Source: Antedon mediterranea
Lineage: Eukaryota > Echinodermata > Crinoidea > Comatulida > Antedonidae
Assembly (NCBI RefSeq): GCF_964355755.1
Contig: NC_092679.1
Coordinates: forward strand, 9,178,001-9,242,000
DNA: 64,000 nucleotides
Direction of reading: 5' to 3'
The first letter of the stretch is position 1. Each line of letters begins with the position of its first letter. Of the stretch, positions 24,459 to 38,500 are shown piece after piece. The position numbers and the translations under genes are program-made. The notes beneath the pieces are model-generated. The model ran no database searches, was not told the DNA's origin, and saw only the letters and a list, made by a program, of their open reading frames with translations.

Positions 24459-26770
24459 GTCTAAAACGTCTCCAAATGCGATTTGAAGCTATTCTGTACT
24501 CTTTGATTTTTTTATTTTAACAAGTTTTTCGAAAATCACAAAATGGTCTAAAACGTCTCCAAATGCGATTTTAAGCTATTCTAAGCACTTTGGTGTTTTT
24601 ATGTTAACAAGTTTTTTTGAAAATCACAAAATGGTCTAAAACGTCTCTAAATGAGATTTGAAGCTTTTCTGTACACTTTGATGTTTTTATGTTAACAAGT
24701 TTTTTCGAAAATCACAAAATGGTCTAAAATGTCTCCAAATGCGATTTGAAGCTATTCTAAGCACTTTGGTGTTTTTATGGAAACAATTTTTTTCGAAAAT
24801 CACAAAATGGTCTAAAACGTCTCCAAATGTGATTTGAAGCTATTCTGTACACTTTGATGTTTTTATGTTAACAAGTTTTTTCGAAAATCACAAAATGGTC
24901 TAAAACGTCTACAAATGCGATTTGAAGCTATACTGTACACTTTGATGCTTTTATGTTAACAAGTTTTTTCGAAAATCACAAAATGGTCTAAAACGTTTCC
25001 AAATGCGATTTGAAGCTATTCTGTACACTTTGATGTTTTGTGTGAAAATTTTCTGTCGAAATGCTCAAAATGGTCAAAAACGTTTTTAAATACGATATTA
25101 AGCTACTTTGTGCTCTTTGATGTTTTTGTGTGAAATGTTTTATCGAAATGCTCAAAATGGTCTAAAACGGTTTCTAATGTGATTTCAAGCACTTTGATGT
25201 TTTTGTGTAACCAAGTTTTTCGAAAATCACAAAATTGTCTAAAACGTCTCCAAATGCGATTTGAAGCTATTCTGTACACTTTGATGTTTTTATGTTAACA
25301 AGTTTTTCGAAAATCACAAAATGGTCTAAAACGTCTCCAAATGCGATTTGAAGCTATTCTGTACACTTTGATGTTTTTATGTTAACAAGTTTTTCGAAAA
25401 TCACAAAATGGTCTAAAACGTCTCTAAATGCGATTTGAAGCTTTTCTGTACACTTTGATGTTTTTATGTTAACAACTTTTTTCGAAAATCACAAAATGGT
25501 CTAAAATGTCTCCAAATGCGATTTGAAGCTATTCTAAGCACTTTGGTGTTTTTATGTTAACAAGTTTTTTCGAAAATCACAAAATGGTCTAAAACGTCTC
25601 CAAATGCGATTTGAAGCTATTCTGTACACTTTGATGTTTTTATGTTAACAAGTTTTTTCGAAAATCACAAAATGGTCTAAAACGTCTACAAATGCGATTT
25701 GAAGCTATTCTGTACACTTTGATGTTTTTATGTTAACAAGTTTTTTCGAAAATCACAAAATGGTCTAAAACGTTTCCAAATGCGATTTGAAGCTATTCTG
25801 TACACTTTGATGTTTTGTGTGAAAATTTTCTTTCGAAATGCTCAAAATGGTCAAAAACGTTTTTAAATACGATATTAAGCTACTTTGTGCTCTTTGATGT
25901 TTTTGTGTGAAATGTTTTATCGAAATGCTCAAAATGGTGTAAAACGGTTTCTAATGTGATTTCAAGCACTTTGATGTTTTTGTGTAACCAAGTTTTTCGA
26001 AAATCACAAAATTGTCTAAAACGTCTCCAAATGCGATTTGAAGCTATTCTGTACACTTTGATGTTTTTATGTTAACAAGTTTTTCGAAAATCACAAAATG
26101 GTCTAAAACGTCTCCAAATGCGATTTTAAGCTATTCTAAGCACTTTGGTGTTTTTATGTTAACAAGTTTTTTTGAAAATCACAAAATGGTCTAAAACGTC
26201 TCTAAATGCGATTTGAAGCTATTCTGTACACTTTGATGTTTTTATGTTAACAAGTTTTTTCGAAAATCACAAAATGGTCTAAAACGTCTACAAATGCGAT
26301 TTGAAGCTATTCTAAGCACTTTGGTGTTTTTATGGAAACAATTTTTTTCGAAAATCACAAAATGGTCTAAAACGTTTCCAAATGCGATTTGAAGCTATTC
26401 TGTACACTTTGATGTTTTGTGTGAAAATTTTCTGTCGAAATGCTCAAAATGGTCAAAAACGTTTTTAAATACGATATTAAGCTACTTTGTGCTCTTTGAT
26501 GTTTTTGTGTGAAATGTTTTATCGAAATGCTCAAAATGGTCTAAAACGGTTTCTAATGTGATTTCAAGCACTTTGATGTTTTTGTGTAACCAAGTTTTTT
26601 GAAAATCACAAAATTGTCTAAAACGTCTCCAAATGCGATTTGAAGCTATTCTGTACACTTTGATGTTTTTATGTTAACAAGTTTTTCGAAAATCACAAAA
26701 TGGTCTAAAACGTGTCTCCAAATGCGATTTTAAGCTATTCTAAGCACTTTGGTGTTTTTATGTTAACAAC
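24459..26770 (+). repeat. Ordinary monomers with clustered E-F-D trimers
   Basis: 87-88 bp monomers with E-F-D trimers at F positions 25102, 25879 and 26481, about 600-780 bp apart. Two repeated ordinary monomers (tctacaaatg with ctgtacac) usually precede E. The whole stretch recurs near 55.0-57.3 kb and 60.0-62.3 kb. No gene. Confidence 0.85.
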
Positions 26771-29700
26771 TTTTTTCGAAAATCACAAAATGGTCTAAAA
26801 TGTCTCCAAATGCGATTTGAAGCTATTCTAAGCACTTTGGTGTTTTTATGTTAACAAGTTTTTTCGAAAATCACAAAATGGTCTAAAACGTCTCCAAATG
26901 CGATTTGAAGCTATTCTGTACACTTTGATGTTTTTATGTTAACAAGTTTTTTCGAAAATCACAAAATGGTCTAAAACGTCTACAAATGCGATTTGAAGCT
27001 ATTCTGTACACTTTGATGTTTTTATGTTAACAAGTTTTTTCGAAAATCACAAAATGGTCTAAAACGTTTCCAAATGCGATTTGAAGCTATTCTGTACACT
27101 TTGATGTTTTGTGTGAAAATTTTCTTTCGAAATGCTCAAAATGGTCAAAAACGTTTTTAAATACGATATTAAGCTACTTTGTGCTCTTTGATGTTTTTGT
27201 GTGAAATGTTTTATCGAAATGCTCAAAATGGTCTAAAACGGTTTCTAATGTGATTTCAAGCACTTTGATGTTTTTGTGTAACCAAGTTTTTCGAAAATCA
27301 CAAAATTGTCTAAAACGTCTCCAAATGCGATTTGAAGCTATTCTGTACACTTTGATGTTTTTATGTTAACAAGTTTTTCGAAAATCACAAAATGGTCTAA
27401 AACATCTCCAAATGCGATTTGAAGCTATTCTGTACACTTTGATGTTTTTATGTTAACAAGTTTTTCGAAAATCACAAAATGGTCTAAAACGTCTCTAAAT
27501 GCGATTTGAAGCTTTTCTGTACACTTTGATGTTTTTATGTTAACAACTTTTTTCGAAAATCACAAAATGGTCTAAAATGTCTCCAAATGCGATTTGAAGC
27601 TATTCTAAGCACTTTGATGTTTTTATGTTACCAAGTTTTTTCGAAAATCACAAAATGGTCTAAAATGTCTCCAATAGCGATTTTAAGCTATTCTGTACAC
27701 TTTGATGTTTTTATGTTAACAAGTTTTTCGAAAATCACAAAATGGTCTAAAACGTCTCCAAATGCGATTTTAAGCTATTCTAAGCACTTTGGTGTTTTTA
27801 TGTTAACAAGTTTTTTTGAAAATCACAAAATGGTCTAAAACGTCTCTAAATGCGATTTGAAGCTTTTCTGTACACTTTGATGTTTTTATGTTAACAACTT
27901 TTTTCGAAAATCACAAAATGGTCTAAAATGTCTCCAAATGCGATTTGAAGCTATTCTAAGCACTTTGGTGTTTTTATGGAAACAATTTTTTTCGAAAATC
28001 ACAAAATGGTCTAAAACGTCTCCAATAGCGATTTGAAGCTTTTCTGTACACTTTGGTGTTTTTATGTTAACAAGTTTTTTCGAAAATCACAAAATGGTCT
28101 AAAACGTCTCCAAATGCGATTTGAAGCTAATCTGTACACTTTGATGTTTTTATGTTAACAAGTTTTTTCGAAAATCACAAAATGGTCTAAAACGTTTCCA
28201 AATGCGATTTGAAGCTTTTCTTTACACTTTGGTGTTTTTATGTTAACAAGTTTTTTCGAAAATCACAAAATGGTCTAAAACGTCTCCAAATGCGATTTGA
28301 AGCTATTCTGTACACTTTGATGTTTTTATGTTAACAAGTTTTTTCGAAGATCACAAAATGGTCTAAAACGTCTACAAATGCAATTTGAAGCTATTCTAAG
28401 CACTTTTGTGTTTTTATGTTAACAAGTTTTTTCGAAAATCACAAAATGGTCTAAAACGTCTGCAAATGCGATTTTAAACTATTCTTAGCACATTGGTGTT
28501 TTTATTTAAACAAATTTTTTCGAAACTCACAAAATGGTCTAAAACGTCTCCAAATGCGATTTGAAGCTATTTTAAGCACTTTGGTGTTTTTGTGTTAACA
28601 AGTTTTTCGAAATGCTCAAAATGGTCTAAAACGTTTTTAAACACGATATTAAGCTATTTTGTGCTCTTTGGTGTTTTTTTGTGAAAAGTTTTAGCAAAAT
28701 GCTCAAAATGGTCTAAAACGATTTCTAATGTGATTTTAAGCACTTTGATGTTTTTATGTTAACTAGTTTTTTCGAAAATCACAAAATGGTCTAAAACGTC
28801 TCCAAATGCGATTTGAAGCTATTTTAAGCACTTAGGTGCTTTTGTGTAACCAAGTTTTTTAGAAAATCACAAAAGGGTCTAAAATGTCTCCAAATGTGAT
28901 TTGAAGCTATTTTAAGCACTTTGGTGTTTTTGTTTTAACAAGTTTTTCGGAAATCACAAAATTGTCTAAAACGTCTCCAAATGCGATTTGAAGCTATTCT
29001 GTACACTTTGATGTTTTTATGTTAACAAGTTTTTTAGAAAATCACAAAATGGTCTAAAACATCTCCAAATGCGATTTAAAGCTATTTTAAGCACTTTGGT
29101 GTTTTTATGTTAACAAGTTTTTTCGAAAATCACAAAATGGTCTAAAACGTCTCCAAATGCGATTTGAAGCTATTTTAAGCACTTTGGTGTTTTTGTGTTA
29201 ACAAGTTTTTCGAAATGCTCAAAATGGTCTAAAACGTTTCCAAATGCGATTTGAAGCTATTCTGTACACTTTGATGTTTTGTGTGAAAATTTTCTGTCGA
29301 AATGCTCAAAATGGTCAAAAACGTTTTTAAATACGATATTAAGCTACTTTGTGCTCTTTGATGTTTTTGTGTGAAATGTTTTATCGAAATGCTCAAAATG
29401 GTCTAAAACGGTTTATAATGTGATTTCAAGCACTTTGATGTTTTTGTGTAACCAAGTTTTTCGAAAATCACAAAATTGTCTAAAACGTCTCCAAATGCGA
29501 TTTGAAGCTATTCTGTACTCTTTGATGTTTTTATGTTAACAAGTTTTTCGAAAATCACAAAATGGTCTAAAACGTCTCCAAATGCGATTTTAAGCTATTC
29601 TAAGCACTTTGGTGTTTTTATGTTAACAAGTTTTTTTGAAATCACAAAATGGTCTAAAACGTCTCTAAATGAGATTTGAAGCTTTTCTGTACATTTTGAT

Positions 29701-32250
29701 GTTTTTATGTTAACAAGTTTTTTCGAAAATCACAAAATGGTCTAAAATGTCTCCAAATGCGATTTGAAGCTATTCTAAGCACTTTGGTGTTTTTATGGAA
29801 ACAATTTTTTTCGAAAATCACAAAATGGTCTAAAACGTCTCCAAATGTGATTTGAAGCTATTCTGTACACTTTGATGTTTTTATGTTAGCAAGTTTTTTC
29901 GAAAATCACAAAATGGTCTAAAACGTCTACAAATGCGATTTGAAGCTAATCTGTACACTTTGATGTTTTTATGTTAACAAGTTTTTTCGAAAATCACAAA
30001 AGGGTCTAAAATGTCTGTAAATGCGATTTGAAGCTATTTAAAGCACTTTGGTGTTTTTAGGTTAACAAGTTTTTTCGAAAATCACAAAATGGTCTAAAAC
30101 GTCTACAAATGCGATTTGAAGCTATTCTAAGCACTTTTGTGTTTTTATGTTAACAAGTTTTTTCGAAAATCACAAAATGGTCTAAAATGTCTCCAAATGC
30201 GATTTGAAGCTATTCTAAGCACTTTGGTGTTTTTATGGAAACAATTTTTTTCGAAAATCACAAAATGGTCTAAAACGTCTCCAAATGTGATTTGAAGCTA
30301 TTCTGTACACTTTGATGTTTTTATGTTAGCAAGTTTTTTCGAAAATCACAAAATGGTCTAAAACGTCTACAAATGCGATTTGAAGCTAATCTGTACACTT
30401 TGATGTTTTTATGTTAACAAGTTTTTTCGAAAATCACAAAAGGGTCTAAAATGTCTGTAAATGCGATTTGAAGCTATTTAAAGCACTTTGGTGTTTTTAG
30501 ATTAACAAGTTTTTTCGAAAATCACAAAATGGTCTAAAACGTCTACAAATGCGATTTGAAGCTATTCTAAGCACTTTTGTGTTTTTATGTTAACAGGTTT
30601 TTTCGAAAATCACAAAATGGTCTAAAACGTCTCCAAATGCGATTTGAAGCTATTTTAAGCACTTTGGTGTTTTTGTGTTAACAAGTTTTTCGAAAATCAC
30701 AAAATGGTCTAAAACGTTTCCAAATGCGATTTGAAGCTATTCTGTACACTTTGATGTTTTGTGTGAAAATTTTCTTTCGAAATGCTCAAAATGGTCAAAA
30801 ACGTTTTTAAATACGATATTAAGCTACTTTGTGCTCTTTGATGTTTTTGTGTGAAATGTTTTATCGAAATGCTCAAAATGGTCTAAAACGGTTTCTAATG
30901 TGATTTCAAGCACTTTGATGTTTTTGTGTAACCAAGTTTTTCGAAAATCACAAAATTGTCTAAAACGTCTCCAAATGCGATTTGAAGCTATTCTGTACAC
31001 TTTGATGTTTTTATGTTAACAAGTTTTTCGAAAATCACAAAATGGTCTAAAACGTCTCCAAATGCGATTTGAAGCTATTCTGTACACTTTGATGTTTTTA
31101 TGTTAACAAGTTTTTCGAAAATCACAAAATGGTCTAAAACGTCTCTAAATGCGATTTGAAGCTTTTCTGTACACTTTAATGTTTTTATGTTAACTTTTTT
31201 CGAAAATCACAAAATGGTCTAAATTTTCTCCAAATGCGATTTGAAGCTATTCTAAGCACTTTGATGTTTTTATGTTAACAAGTTTTTTCGAAAATCACAA
31301 AATGGTCTAAAACGTCTCCAATAGCGATTTTAAGCTATTCTGTACACTTTGATGTTTTTATGTTAACAAGTTTTTCGAAAATCACAAAATGGTCTAAAAC
31401 GTCTCCAAATGCGATTTTAAGCTATTCTAAGCACTTTGGTGTTTTTATGTTAACAAGTTTTTTTGAAAATCACAAAATGGTCTAAAACGTCTCTAAATGC
31501 GATTTGAAGCTTTTCTGTACACTTTGATGTTTTTATGTTAACAACTTTTTTCGAAAATCACAAAATGGTCTAAAATGTCTCCAAATGCGATTTGAAGCTA
31601 TTCTAAGCACTTTGGTGTTTTTATGGAAACAATTTTTTTCGAAAATCACAAAATGGTCTAAAACGTCTCCAATAGCGATTTGAAGCTTTTCTGTACACTT
31701 TGGTGTTTTTATGTTAACAAGTTTTTTCGAAAATCACAAAATGGTCTAAAACGTCTCCAAATGCGATTTGAAGCTAATCTGTACACTTTGATGTTTTTAT
31801 GTTAATAAGTTTTTTCGAAAATCACAAAATGGTCTAAAACGTTTCAAAATGCGATTTGAAGCTTTTCTTTACACTTTGGTGTTTTTATGTTAACAAGTTT
31901 TTTCGAAAATCACAAAATGGTCTAAAACGTCTCCAAATGCGATTTGAAGCTATTCTGTACACTTTGATGTTTTTATGTTAACAAGTTTTTTCGAAGATCA
32001 CAAAATGGTCTAAAACGTCTACAAATGCAATTTGAAGCTATTCTAAACACTTTTGTGTTTTTATGTTAACAAGTTTTTTTCGAAAATCACAAAATGGTCT
32101 AAAACGTCTGCAAATGCGATTTTAAACTATTCTTAGCACATTGGTGTTTTTATTTAAACAAATTTTTTCGAAACTCACAAAATGGTCTAAAACGTCTCCA
32201 AATGCGATTTGAAGCTATTTTAAGCACTTTGGTGTTTTTGTGTTAACAAG
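26771..32250 (+). repeat. 5480-bp unit, copy 1 of 3
   Basis: It matches 35551-41030 throughout at offset 8780, and 32251-35228 at offset 5480. Private marks shared with the third copy include the acaggtttt at 30594 (39374) and gttaataag at 31801 (40581). The content is an E-F-D (27173), a full module 28449-29477, monomers of the gtaaatgcg type, another E-F-D (30823) and the run up to an X-Y pair. Confidence 0.9.
28449..29477 (+). repeat. 12-monomer module (1029 bp)
   Basis: Complete, G at 28624, F marker at 29343. Private marks are tttagaaaatc before J, gttttaac in J, and gtttataatg in D. They recur in the modules at 33929 and 37229. Confidence 0.87.
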
Positions 32251-35200
32251 TTTTTTCGAAAATCACAAAATGGTCTAAAATGTCTCCAAATGCGATTTGA
32301 AGCTATTCTAAGCACTTTGGTGTTTTTATGTTAACAAGTTTTTTCGAAAATCACAAAATGGTCTAAAACGTCTCCAAATGCGATTTGAAGCTATTCTGTA
32401 CACTTTGATGTTTTTATGTTAACAAGTTTTTTCGAAAATCACAAAATGGTCTAAAACGTCTACAAATGCGATTTGAAGCTATTCTGTACACTTTGATGTT
32501 TTTATGTTAACAAGTTTTTTCGAAAATCACAAAATGGTCTAAAACGTTTCCAAATGCGATTTGAAGCTATTCTGTACACTTTGATGTTTTGTGTGAAAAT
32601 TTTCTTTCGAAATGCTCAAAATGGTCAAAAACGTTTTTAAATACGATATTAAGCTACTTTGTGCTCTTTGATGTTTTTGTGTGAAATGTTTTATCGAAAT
32701 GCTCAAAATGGTCTAAAACGGTTTCTAATGTGATTTCAAGCACTTTGATGTTTTTGTGTAACCAAGTTTTTCGAAAATCACAAAATTGTCTAAAACGTCT
32801 CCAAATGCGATTTGAAGCTATTCTGTACACTTTGATGTTTTTATGTTAACAAGTTTTTCGAAAATCACAAAATGGTCTAAAACATCTCCAAATGCGATTT
32901 GAAGCTATTCTGTACACTTTGATGTTTTTATGTTAACAAGTTTTTCGAAAATCACAAAATGGTCTAAAACGTCTCTAAATGCGATTTGAAGCTTTTCTGT
33001 ACACTTTGATGTTTTTATGTTAACAACTTTTTTCGAAAATCACAAAATGGTCTAAAATGTCTCCAAATGCGATTTGAAGCTATTCTAAGCACTTTGATGT
33101 TTTTATGTTACCAAGTTTTTTCGAAAATCACAAAATGGTCTAAAATGTCTCCAATAGCGATTTTAAGCTATTCTGTACACTTTGATGTTTTTATGTTAAC
33201 AAGTTTTTCGAAAATCACAAAATGGTCTAAAACGTCTCCAAATGCGATTTTAAGCTATTCTAAGCACTTTGGTGTTTTTATGTTAACAAGTTTTTTTGAA
33301 AATCACAAAATGGTCTAAAACGTCTCTAAATGCGATTTGAAGCTTTTCTGTACACTTTGATGTTTTTATGTTAACAACTTTTTTCGAAAATCACAAAATG
33401 GTCTAAAATGTCTCCAAATGCGATTTGAAGCTATTCTAAGCACTTTGGTGTTTTTATGGAAACAATTTTTTTCGAAAATCACAAAATGGTCTAAAACGTC
33501 TCCAATAGCGATTTGAAGCTTTTCTGTACACTTTGGTGTTTTTATGTTAACAAGTTTTTTCGAAAATCACAAAATGGTCTAAAACGTCTCCAAATGCGAT
33601 TTGAAGCTAATCTGTACACTTTGATGTTTTTATGTTAACAAGTTTTTTCGAAAATCACAAAATGGTCTAAAACGTTTCCAAATGCGATTTGAAGCTTTTC
33701 TTTACACTTTGGTGTTTTTATGTTAACAAGTTTTTTCGAAAATCACAAAATGGTCTAAAACGTCTCCAAATGCGATTTGAAGCTATTCTGTACACTTTGA
33801 TGTTTTTATGTTAACAAGTTTTTTCGAAGATCACAAAATGGTCTAAAACGTCTACAAATGCAATTTGAAGCTATTCTAAGCACTTTTGTGTTTTTATGTT
33901 AACAAGTTTTTTCGAAAATCACAAAATGGTCTAAAACGTCTGCAAATGCGATTTTAAACTATTCTTAGCACATTGGTGTTTTTATTTAAACAAATTTTTT
34001 CGAAACTCACAAAATGGTCTAAAACGTCTCCAAATGCGATTTGAAGCTATTTTAAGCACTTTGGTGTTTTTGTGTTAACAAGTTTTTCGAAATGCTCAAA
34101 ATGGTCTAAAACGTTTTTAAACACGATATTAAGCTATTTTGTGCTCTTTGGTGTTTTTTTGTGAAAAGTTTTAGCAAAATGCTCAAAATGGTCTAAAACG
34201 ATTTCTAATGTGATTTTAAGCACTTTGATGTTTTTATGTTAACTAGTTTTTTCGAAAATCACAAAATGGTCTAAAACGTCTCCAAATGCGATTTGAAGCT
34301 ATTTTAAGCACTTAGGTGCTTTTGTGTAACCAAGTTTTTTAGAAAATCACAAAAGGGTCTAAAATGTCTCCAAATGTGATTTGAAGCTATTTTAAGCACT
34401 TTGGTGTTTTTGTTTTAACAAGTTTTTCGGAAATCACAAAATTGTCTAAAACGTCTCCAAATGCGATTTGAAGCTATTCTGTACACTTTGATGTTTTTAT
34501 GTTAACAAGTTTTTTAGAAAATCACAAAATGGTCTAAAACATCTCCAAATGCGATTTAAAGCTATTTTAAGCACTTTGGTGTTTTTATGTTAACAAGTTT
34601 TTTCGAAAATCACAAAATGGTCTAAAACGTCTCCAAATGCGATTTGAAGCTATTTTAAGCACTTTGGTGTTTTTGTGTTAACAAGTTTTTCGAAATGCTC
34701 AAAATGGTCTAAAACGTTTCCAAATGCGATTTGAAGCTATTCTGTACACTTTGATGTTTTGTGTGAAAATTTTCTGTCGAAATGCTCAAAATGGTCAAAA
34801 ACGTTTTTAAATACGATATTAAGCTACTTTGTGCTCTTTGATGTTTTTGTGTGAAATGTTTTATCGAAATGCTCAAAATGGTCTAAAACGGTTTATAATG
34901 TGATTTCAAGCACTTTGATGTTTTTGTGTAACCAAGTTTTTCGAAAATCACAAAATTGTCTAAAACGTCTCCAAATGCGATTTGAAGCTATTCTGTACTC
35001 TTTGATGTTTTTATGTTAACAAGTTTTTCGAAAATCACAAAATGGTCTAAAACGTCTCCAAATGCGATTTTAAGCTATTCTAAGCACTTTGGTGTTTTTA
35101 TGTTAACAAGTTTTTTTGAAATCACAAAATGGTCTAAAACGTCTCTAAATGAGATTTGAAGCTTTTCTGTACATTTTGATGTTTTTATGTTAACAAGTTT

Positions 35201-35550
35201 TTTCGAAAATCACAAAATGGTCTAAAATGTCTCCAAATGCGATTTGAAGCTATTCTGTACACTTTGATGTTTTTATGTTAACAAGTTTTTTCGAAGATCA
35301 CAAAATGGTCTAAAACGTCTACAAATGCAATTTGAAGCTATTCTAAACACTTTTGTGTTTTTATGTTAACAAGTTTTTTTCGAAAATCACAAAATGGTCT
35401 AAAACGTCTGCAAATGCGATTTTAAACTATTCTTAGCACATTGGTGTTTTTATTTAAACAAATTTTTTCGAAACTCACAAAATGGTCTAAAACGTCTCCA
35501 AATGCGATTTGAAGCTATTTTAAGCACTTTGGTGTTTTTGTGTTAACAAG
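32251..35550 (+). repeat. 5480-bp unit, copy 2, with 2180-bp internal deletion
   Basis: 32251-35228 equals 26771-29748 and 35229-35550 equals 31929-32250. The unit is therefore 3300 bp, and the stretch matching 29749-31928 is absent. The join at about 35228 lies in a shared monomer core, as expected for unequal pairing. Confidence 0.88.
33929..34957 (+). repeat. 12-monomer module (1029 bp)
   Basis: Complete copy within the second 5480-bp unit; G at 34104, F marker at 34823; D has gtttataatg. Confidence 0.87.
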
Positions 35551-38500
35551 TTTTTTCGAAAATCACAAAATGGTCTAAAATGTCTCCAAATGCGATTTGA
35601 AGCTATTCTAAGCACTTTGGTGTTTTTATGTTAACAAGTTTTTTCGAAAATCACAAAATGGTCTAAAACGTCTCCAAATGCGATTTGAAGCTATTCTGTA
35701 CACTTTGATGTTTTTATGTTAACAAGTTTTTTCGAAAATCACAAAATGGTCTAAAACGTCTACAAATGCGATTTGAAGCTATTCTGTACACTTTGATGTT
35801 TTTATGTTAACAAGTTTTTTCGAAAATCACAAAATGGTCTAAAACGTTTCCAAATGCGATTTGAAGCTATTCTGTACACTTTGATGTTTTGTGTGAAAAT
35901 TTTCTTTCGAAATGCTCAAAATGGTCAAAAACGTTTTTAAATACGATATTAAGCTACTTTGTGCTCTTTGATGTTTTTGTGTGAAATGTTTTATCGAAAT
36001 GCTCAAAATGGTCTAAAACGGTTTCTAATGTGATTTCAAGCACTTTGATGTTTTTGTGTAACCAAGTTTTTCGAAAATCACAAAATTGTCTAAAACGTCT
36101 CCAAATGCGATTTGAAGCTATTCTGTACACTTTGATGTTTTTATGTTAACAAGTTTTTCGAAAATCACAAAATGGTCTAAAACATCTCCAAATGCGATTT
36201 GAAGCTATTCTGTACACTTTGATGTTTTTATGTTAACAAGTTTTTCGAAAATCACAAAATGGTCTAAAACGTCTCTAAATGCGATTTGAAGCTTTTCTGT
36301 ACACTTTGATGTTTTTATGTTAACAACTTTTTTCGAAAATCACAAAATGGTCTAAAATGTCTCCAAATGCGATTTGAAGCTATTCTAAGCACTTTGATGT
36401 TTTTATGTTACCAAGTTTTTTCGAAAATCACAAAATGGTCTAAAATGTCTCCAATAGCGATTTTAAGCTATTCTGTACACTTTGATGTTTTTATGTTAAC
36501 AAGTTTTTCGAAAATCACAAAATGGTCTAAAACGTCTCCAAATGCGATTTTAAGCTATTCTAAGCACTTTGGTGTTTTTATGTTAACAAGTTTTTTTGAA
36601 AATCACAAAATGGTCTAAAACGTCTCTAAATGCGATTTGAAGCTTTTCTGTACACTTTGATGTTTTTATGTTAACAACTTTTTTCGAAAATCACAAAATG
36701 GTCTAAAATGTCTCCAAATGCGATTTGAAGCTATTCTAAGCACTTTGGTGTTTTTATGGAAACAATTTTTTTCGAAAATCACAAAATGGTCTAAAACGTC
36801 TCCAATAGCGATTTGAAGCTTTTCTGTACACTTTGGTGTTTTTATGTTAACAAGTTTTTTCGAAAATCACAAAATGGTCTAAAACGTCTCCAAATGCGAT
36901 TTGAAGCTAATCTGTACACTTTGATGTTTTTATGTTAACAAGTTTTTTCGAAAATCACAAAATGGTCTAAAACGTTTCCAAATGCGATTTGAAGCTTTTC
37001 TTTACACTTTGGTGTTTTTATGTTAACAAGTTTTTTCGAAAATCACAAAATGGTCTAAAACGTCTCCAAATGCGATTTGAAGCTATTCTGTACACTTTGA
37101 TGTTTTTATGTTAACAAGTTTTTTCGAAGATCACAAAATGGTCTAAAACGTCTACAAATGCAATTTGAAGCTATTCTAAGCACTTTTGTGTTTTTATGTT
37201 AACAAGTTTTTTCGAAAATCACAAAATGGTCTAAAACGTCTGCAAATGCGATTTTAAACTATTCTTAGCACATTGGTGTTTTTATTTAAACAAATTTTTT
37301 CGAAACTCACAAAATGGTCTAAAACGTCTCCAAATGCGATTTGAAGCTATTTTAAGCACTTTGGTGTTTTTGTGTTAACAAGTTTTTCGAAATGCTCAAA
37401 ATGGTCTAAAACGTTTTTAAACACGATATTAAGCTATTTTGTGCTCTTTGGTGTTTTTTTGTGAAAAGTTTTAGCAAAATGCTCAAAATGGTCTAAAACG
37501 ATTTCTAATGTGATTTTAAGCACTTTGATGTTTTTATGTTAACTAGTTTTTTCGAAAATCACAAAATGGTCTAAAACGTCTCCAAATGCGATTTGAAGCT
37601 ATTTTAAGCACTTAGGTGCTTTTGTGTAACCAAGTTTTTTAGAAAATCACAAAAGGGTCTAAAATGTCTCCAAATGTGATTTGAAGCTATTTTAAGCACT
37701 TTGGTGTTTTTGTTTTAACAAGTTTTTCGGAAATCACAAAATTGTCTAAAACGTCTCCAAATGCGATTTGAAGCTATTCTGTACACTTTGATGTTTTTAT
37801 GTTAACAAGTTTTTTAGAAAATCACAAAATGGTCTAAAACATCTCCAAATGCGATTTAAAGCTATTTTAAGCACTTTGGTGTTTTTATGTTAACAAGTTT
37901 TTTCGAAAATCACAAAATGGTCTAAAACGTCTCCAAATGCGATTTGAAGCTATTTTAAGCACTTTGGTGTTTTTGTGTTAACAAGTTTTTCGAAATGCTC
38001 AAAATGGTCTAAAACGTTTCCAAATGCGATTTGAAGCTATTCTGTACACTTTGATGTTTTGTGTGAAAATTTTCTGTCGAAATGCTCAAAATGGTCAAAA
38101 ACGTTTTTAAATACGATATTAAGCTACTTTGTGCTCTTTGATGTTTTTGTGTGAAATGTTTTATCGAAATGCTCAAAATGGTCTAAAACGGTTTATAATG
38201 TGATTTCAAGCACTTTGATGTTTTTGTGTAACCAAGTTTTTCGAAAATCACAAAATTGTCTAAAACGTCTCCAAATGCGATTTGAAGCTATTCTGTACTC
38301 TTTGATGTTTTTATGTTAACAAGTTTTTCGAAAATCACAAAATGGTCTAAAACGTCTCCAAATGCGATTTTAAGCTATTCTAAGCACTTTGGTGTTTTTA
38401 TGTTAACAAGTTTTTTTGAAATCACAAAATGGTCTAAAACGTCTCTAAATGAGATTTGAAGCTTTTCTGTACATTTTGATGTTTTTATGTTAACAAGTTT

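Larger units (their letters stand above)
19090..28900 (+). repeat. ~9.8-kb segmental duplication, copy 1
   Basis: It matches about 49580-59400. The offset is 30496 at the left, 30584 from about 21.2 kb, and 30497 from about 22.5 kb. The step up is one monomer missing here near 21.1 kb, and the step down is one extra monomer here near 22.4 kb. Shared private marks include the 78-bp monomer at 22735, tatactgtac with gatgctttt at 24927, gattttttta at 24508, and the gtgtctcc insertion at 26712. The content is modules at 19792, 23430 and 28449, several E-F-D trimers, and ordinary monomers. The right boundary is approximate because new differences start near 28930. Confidence 0.85.
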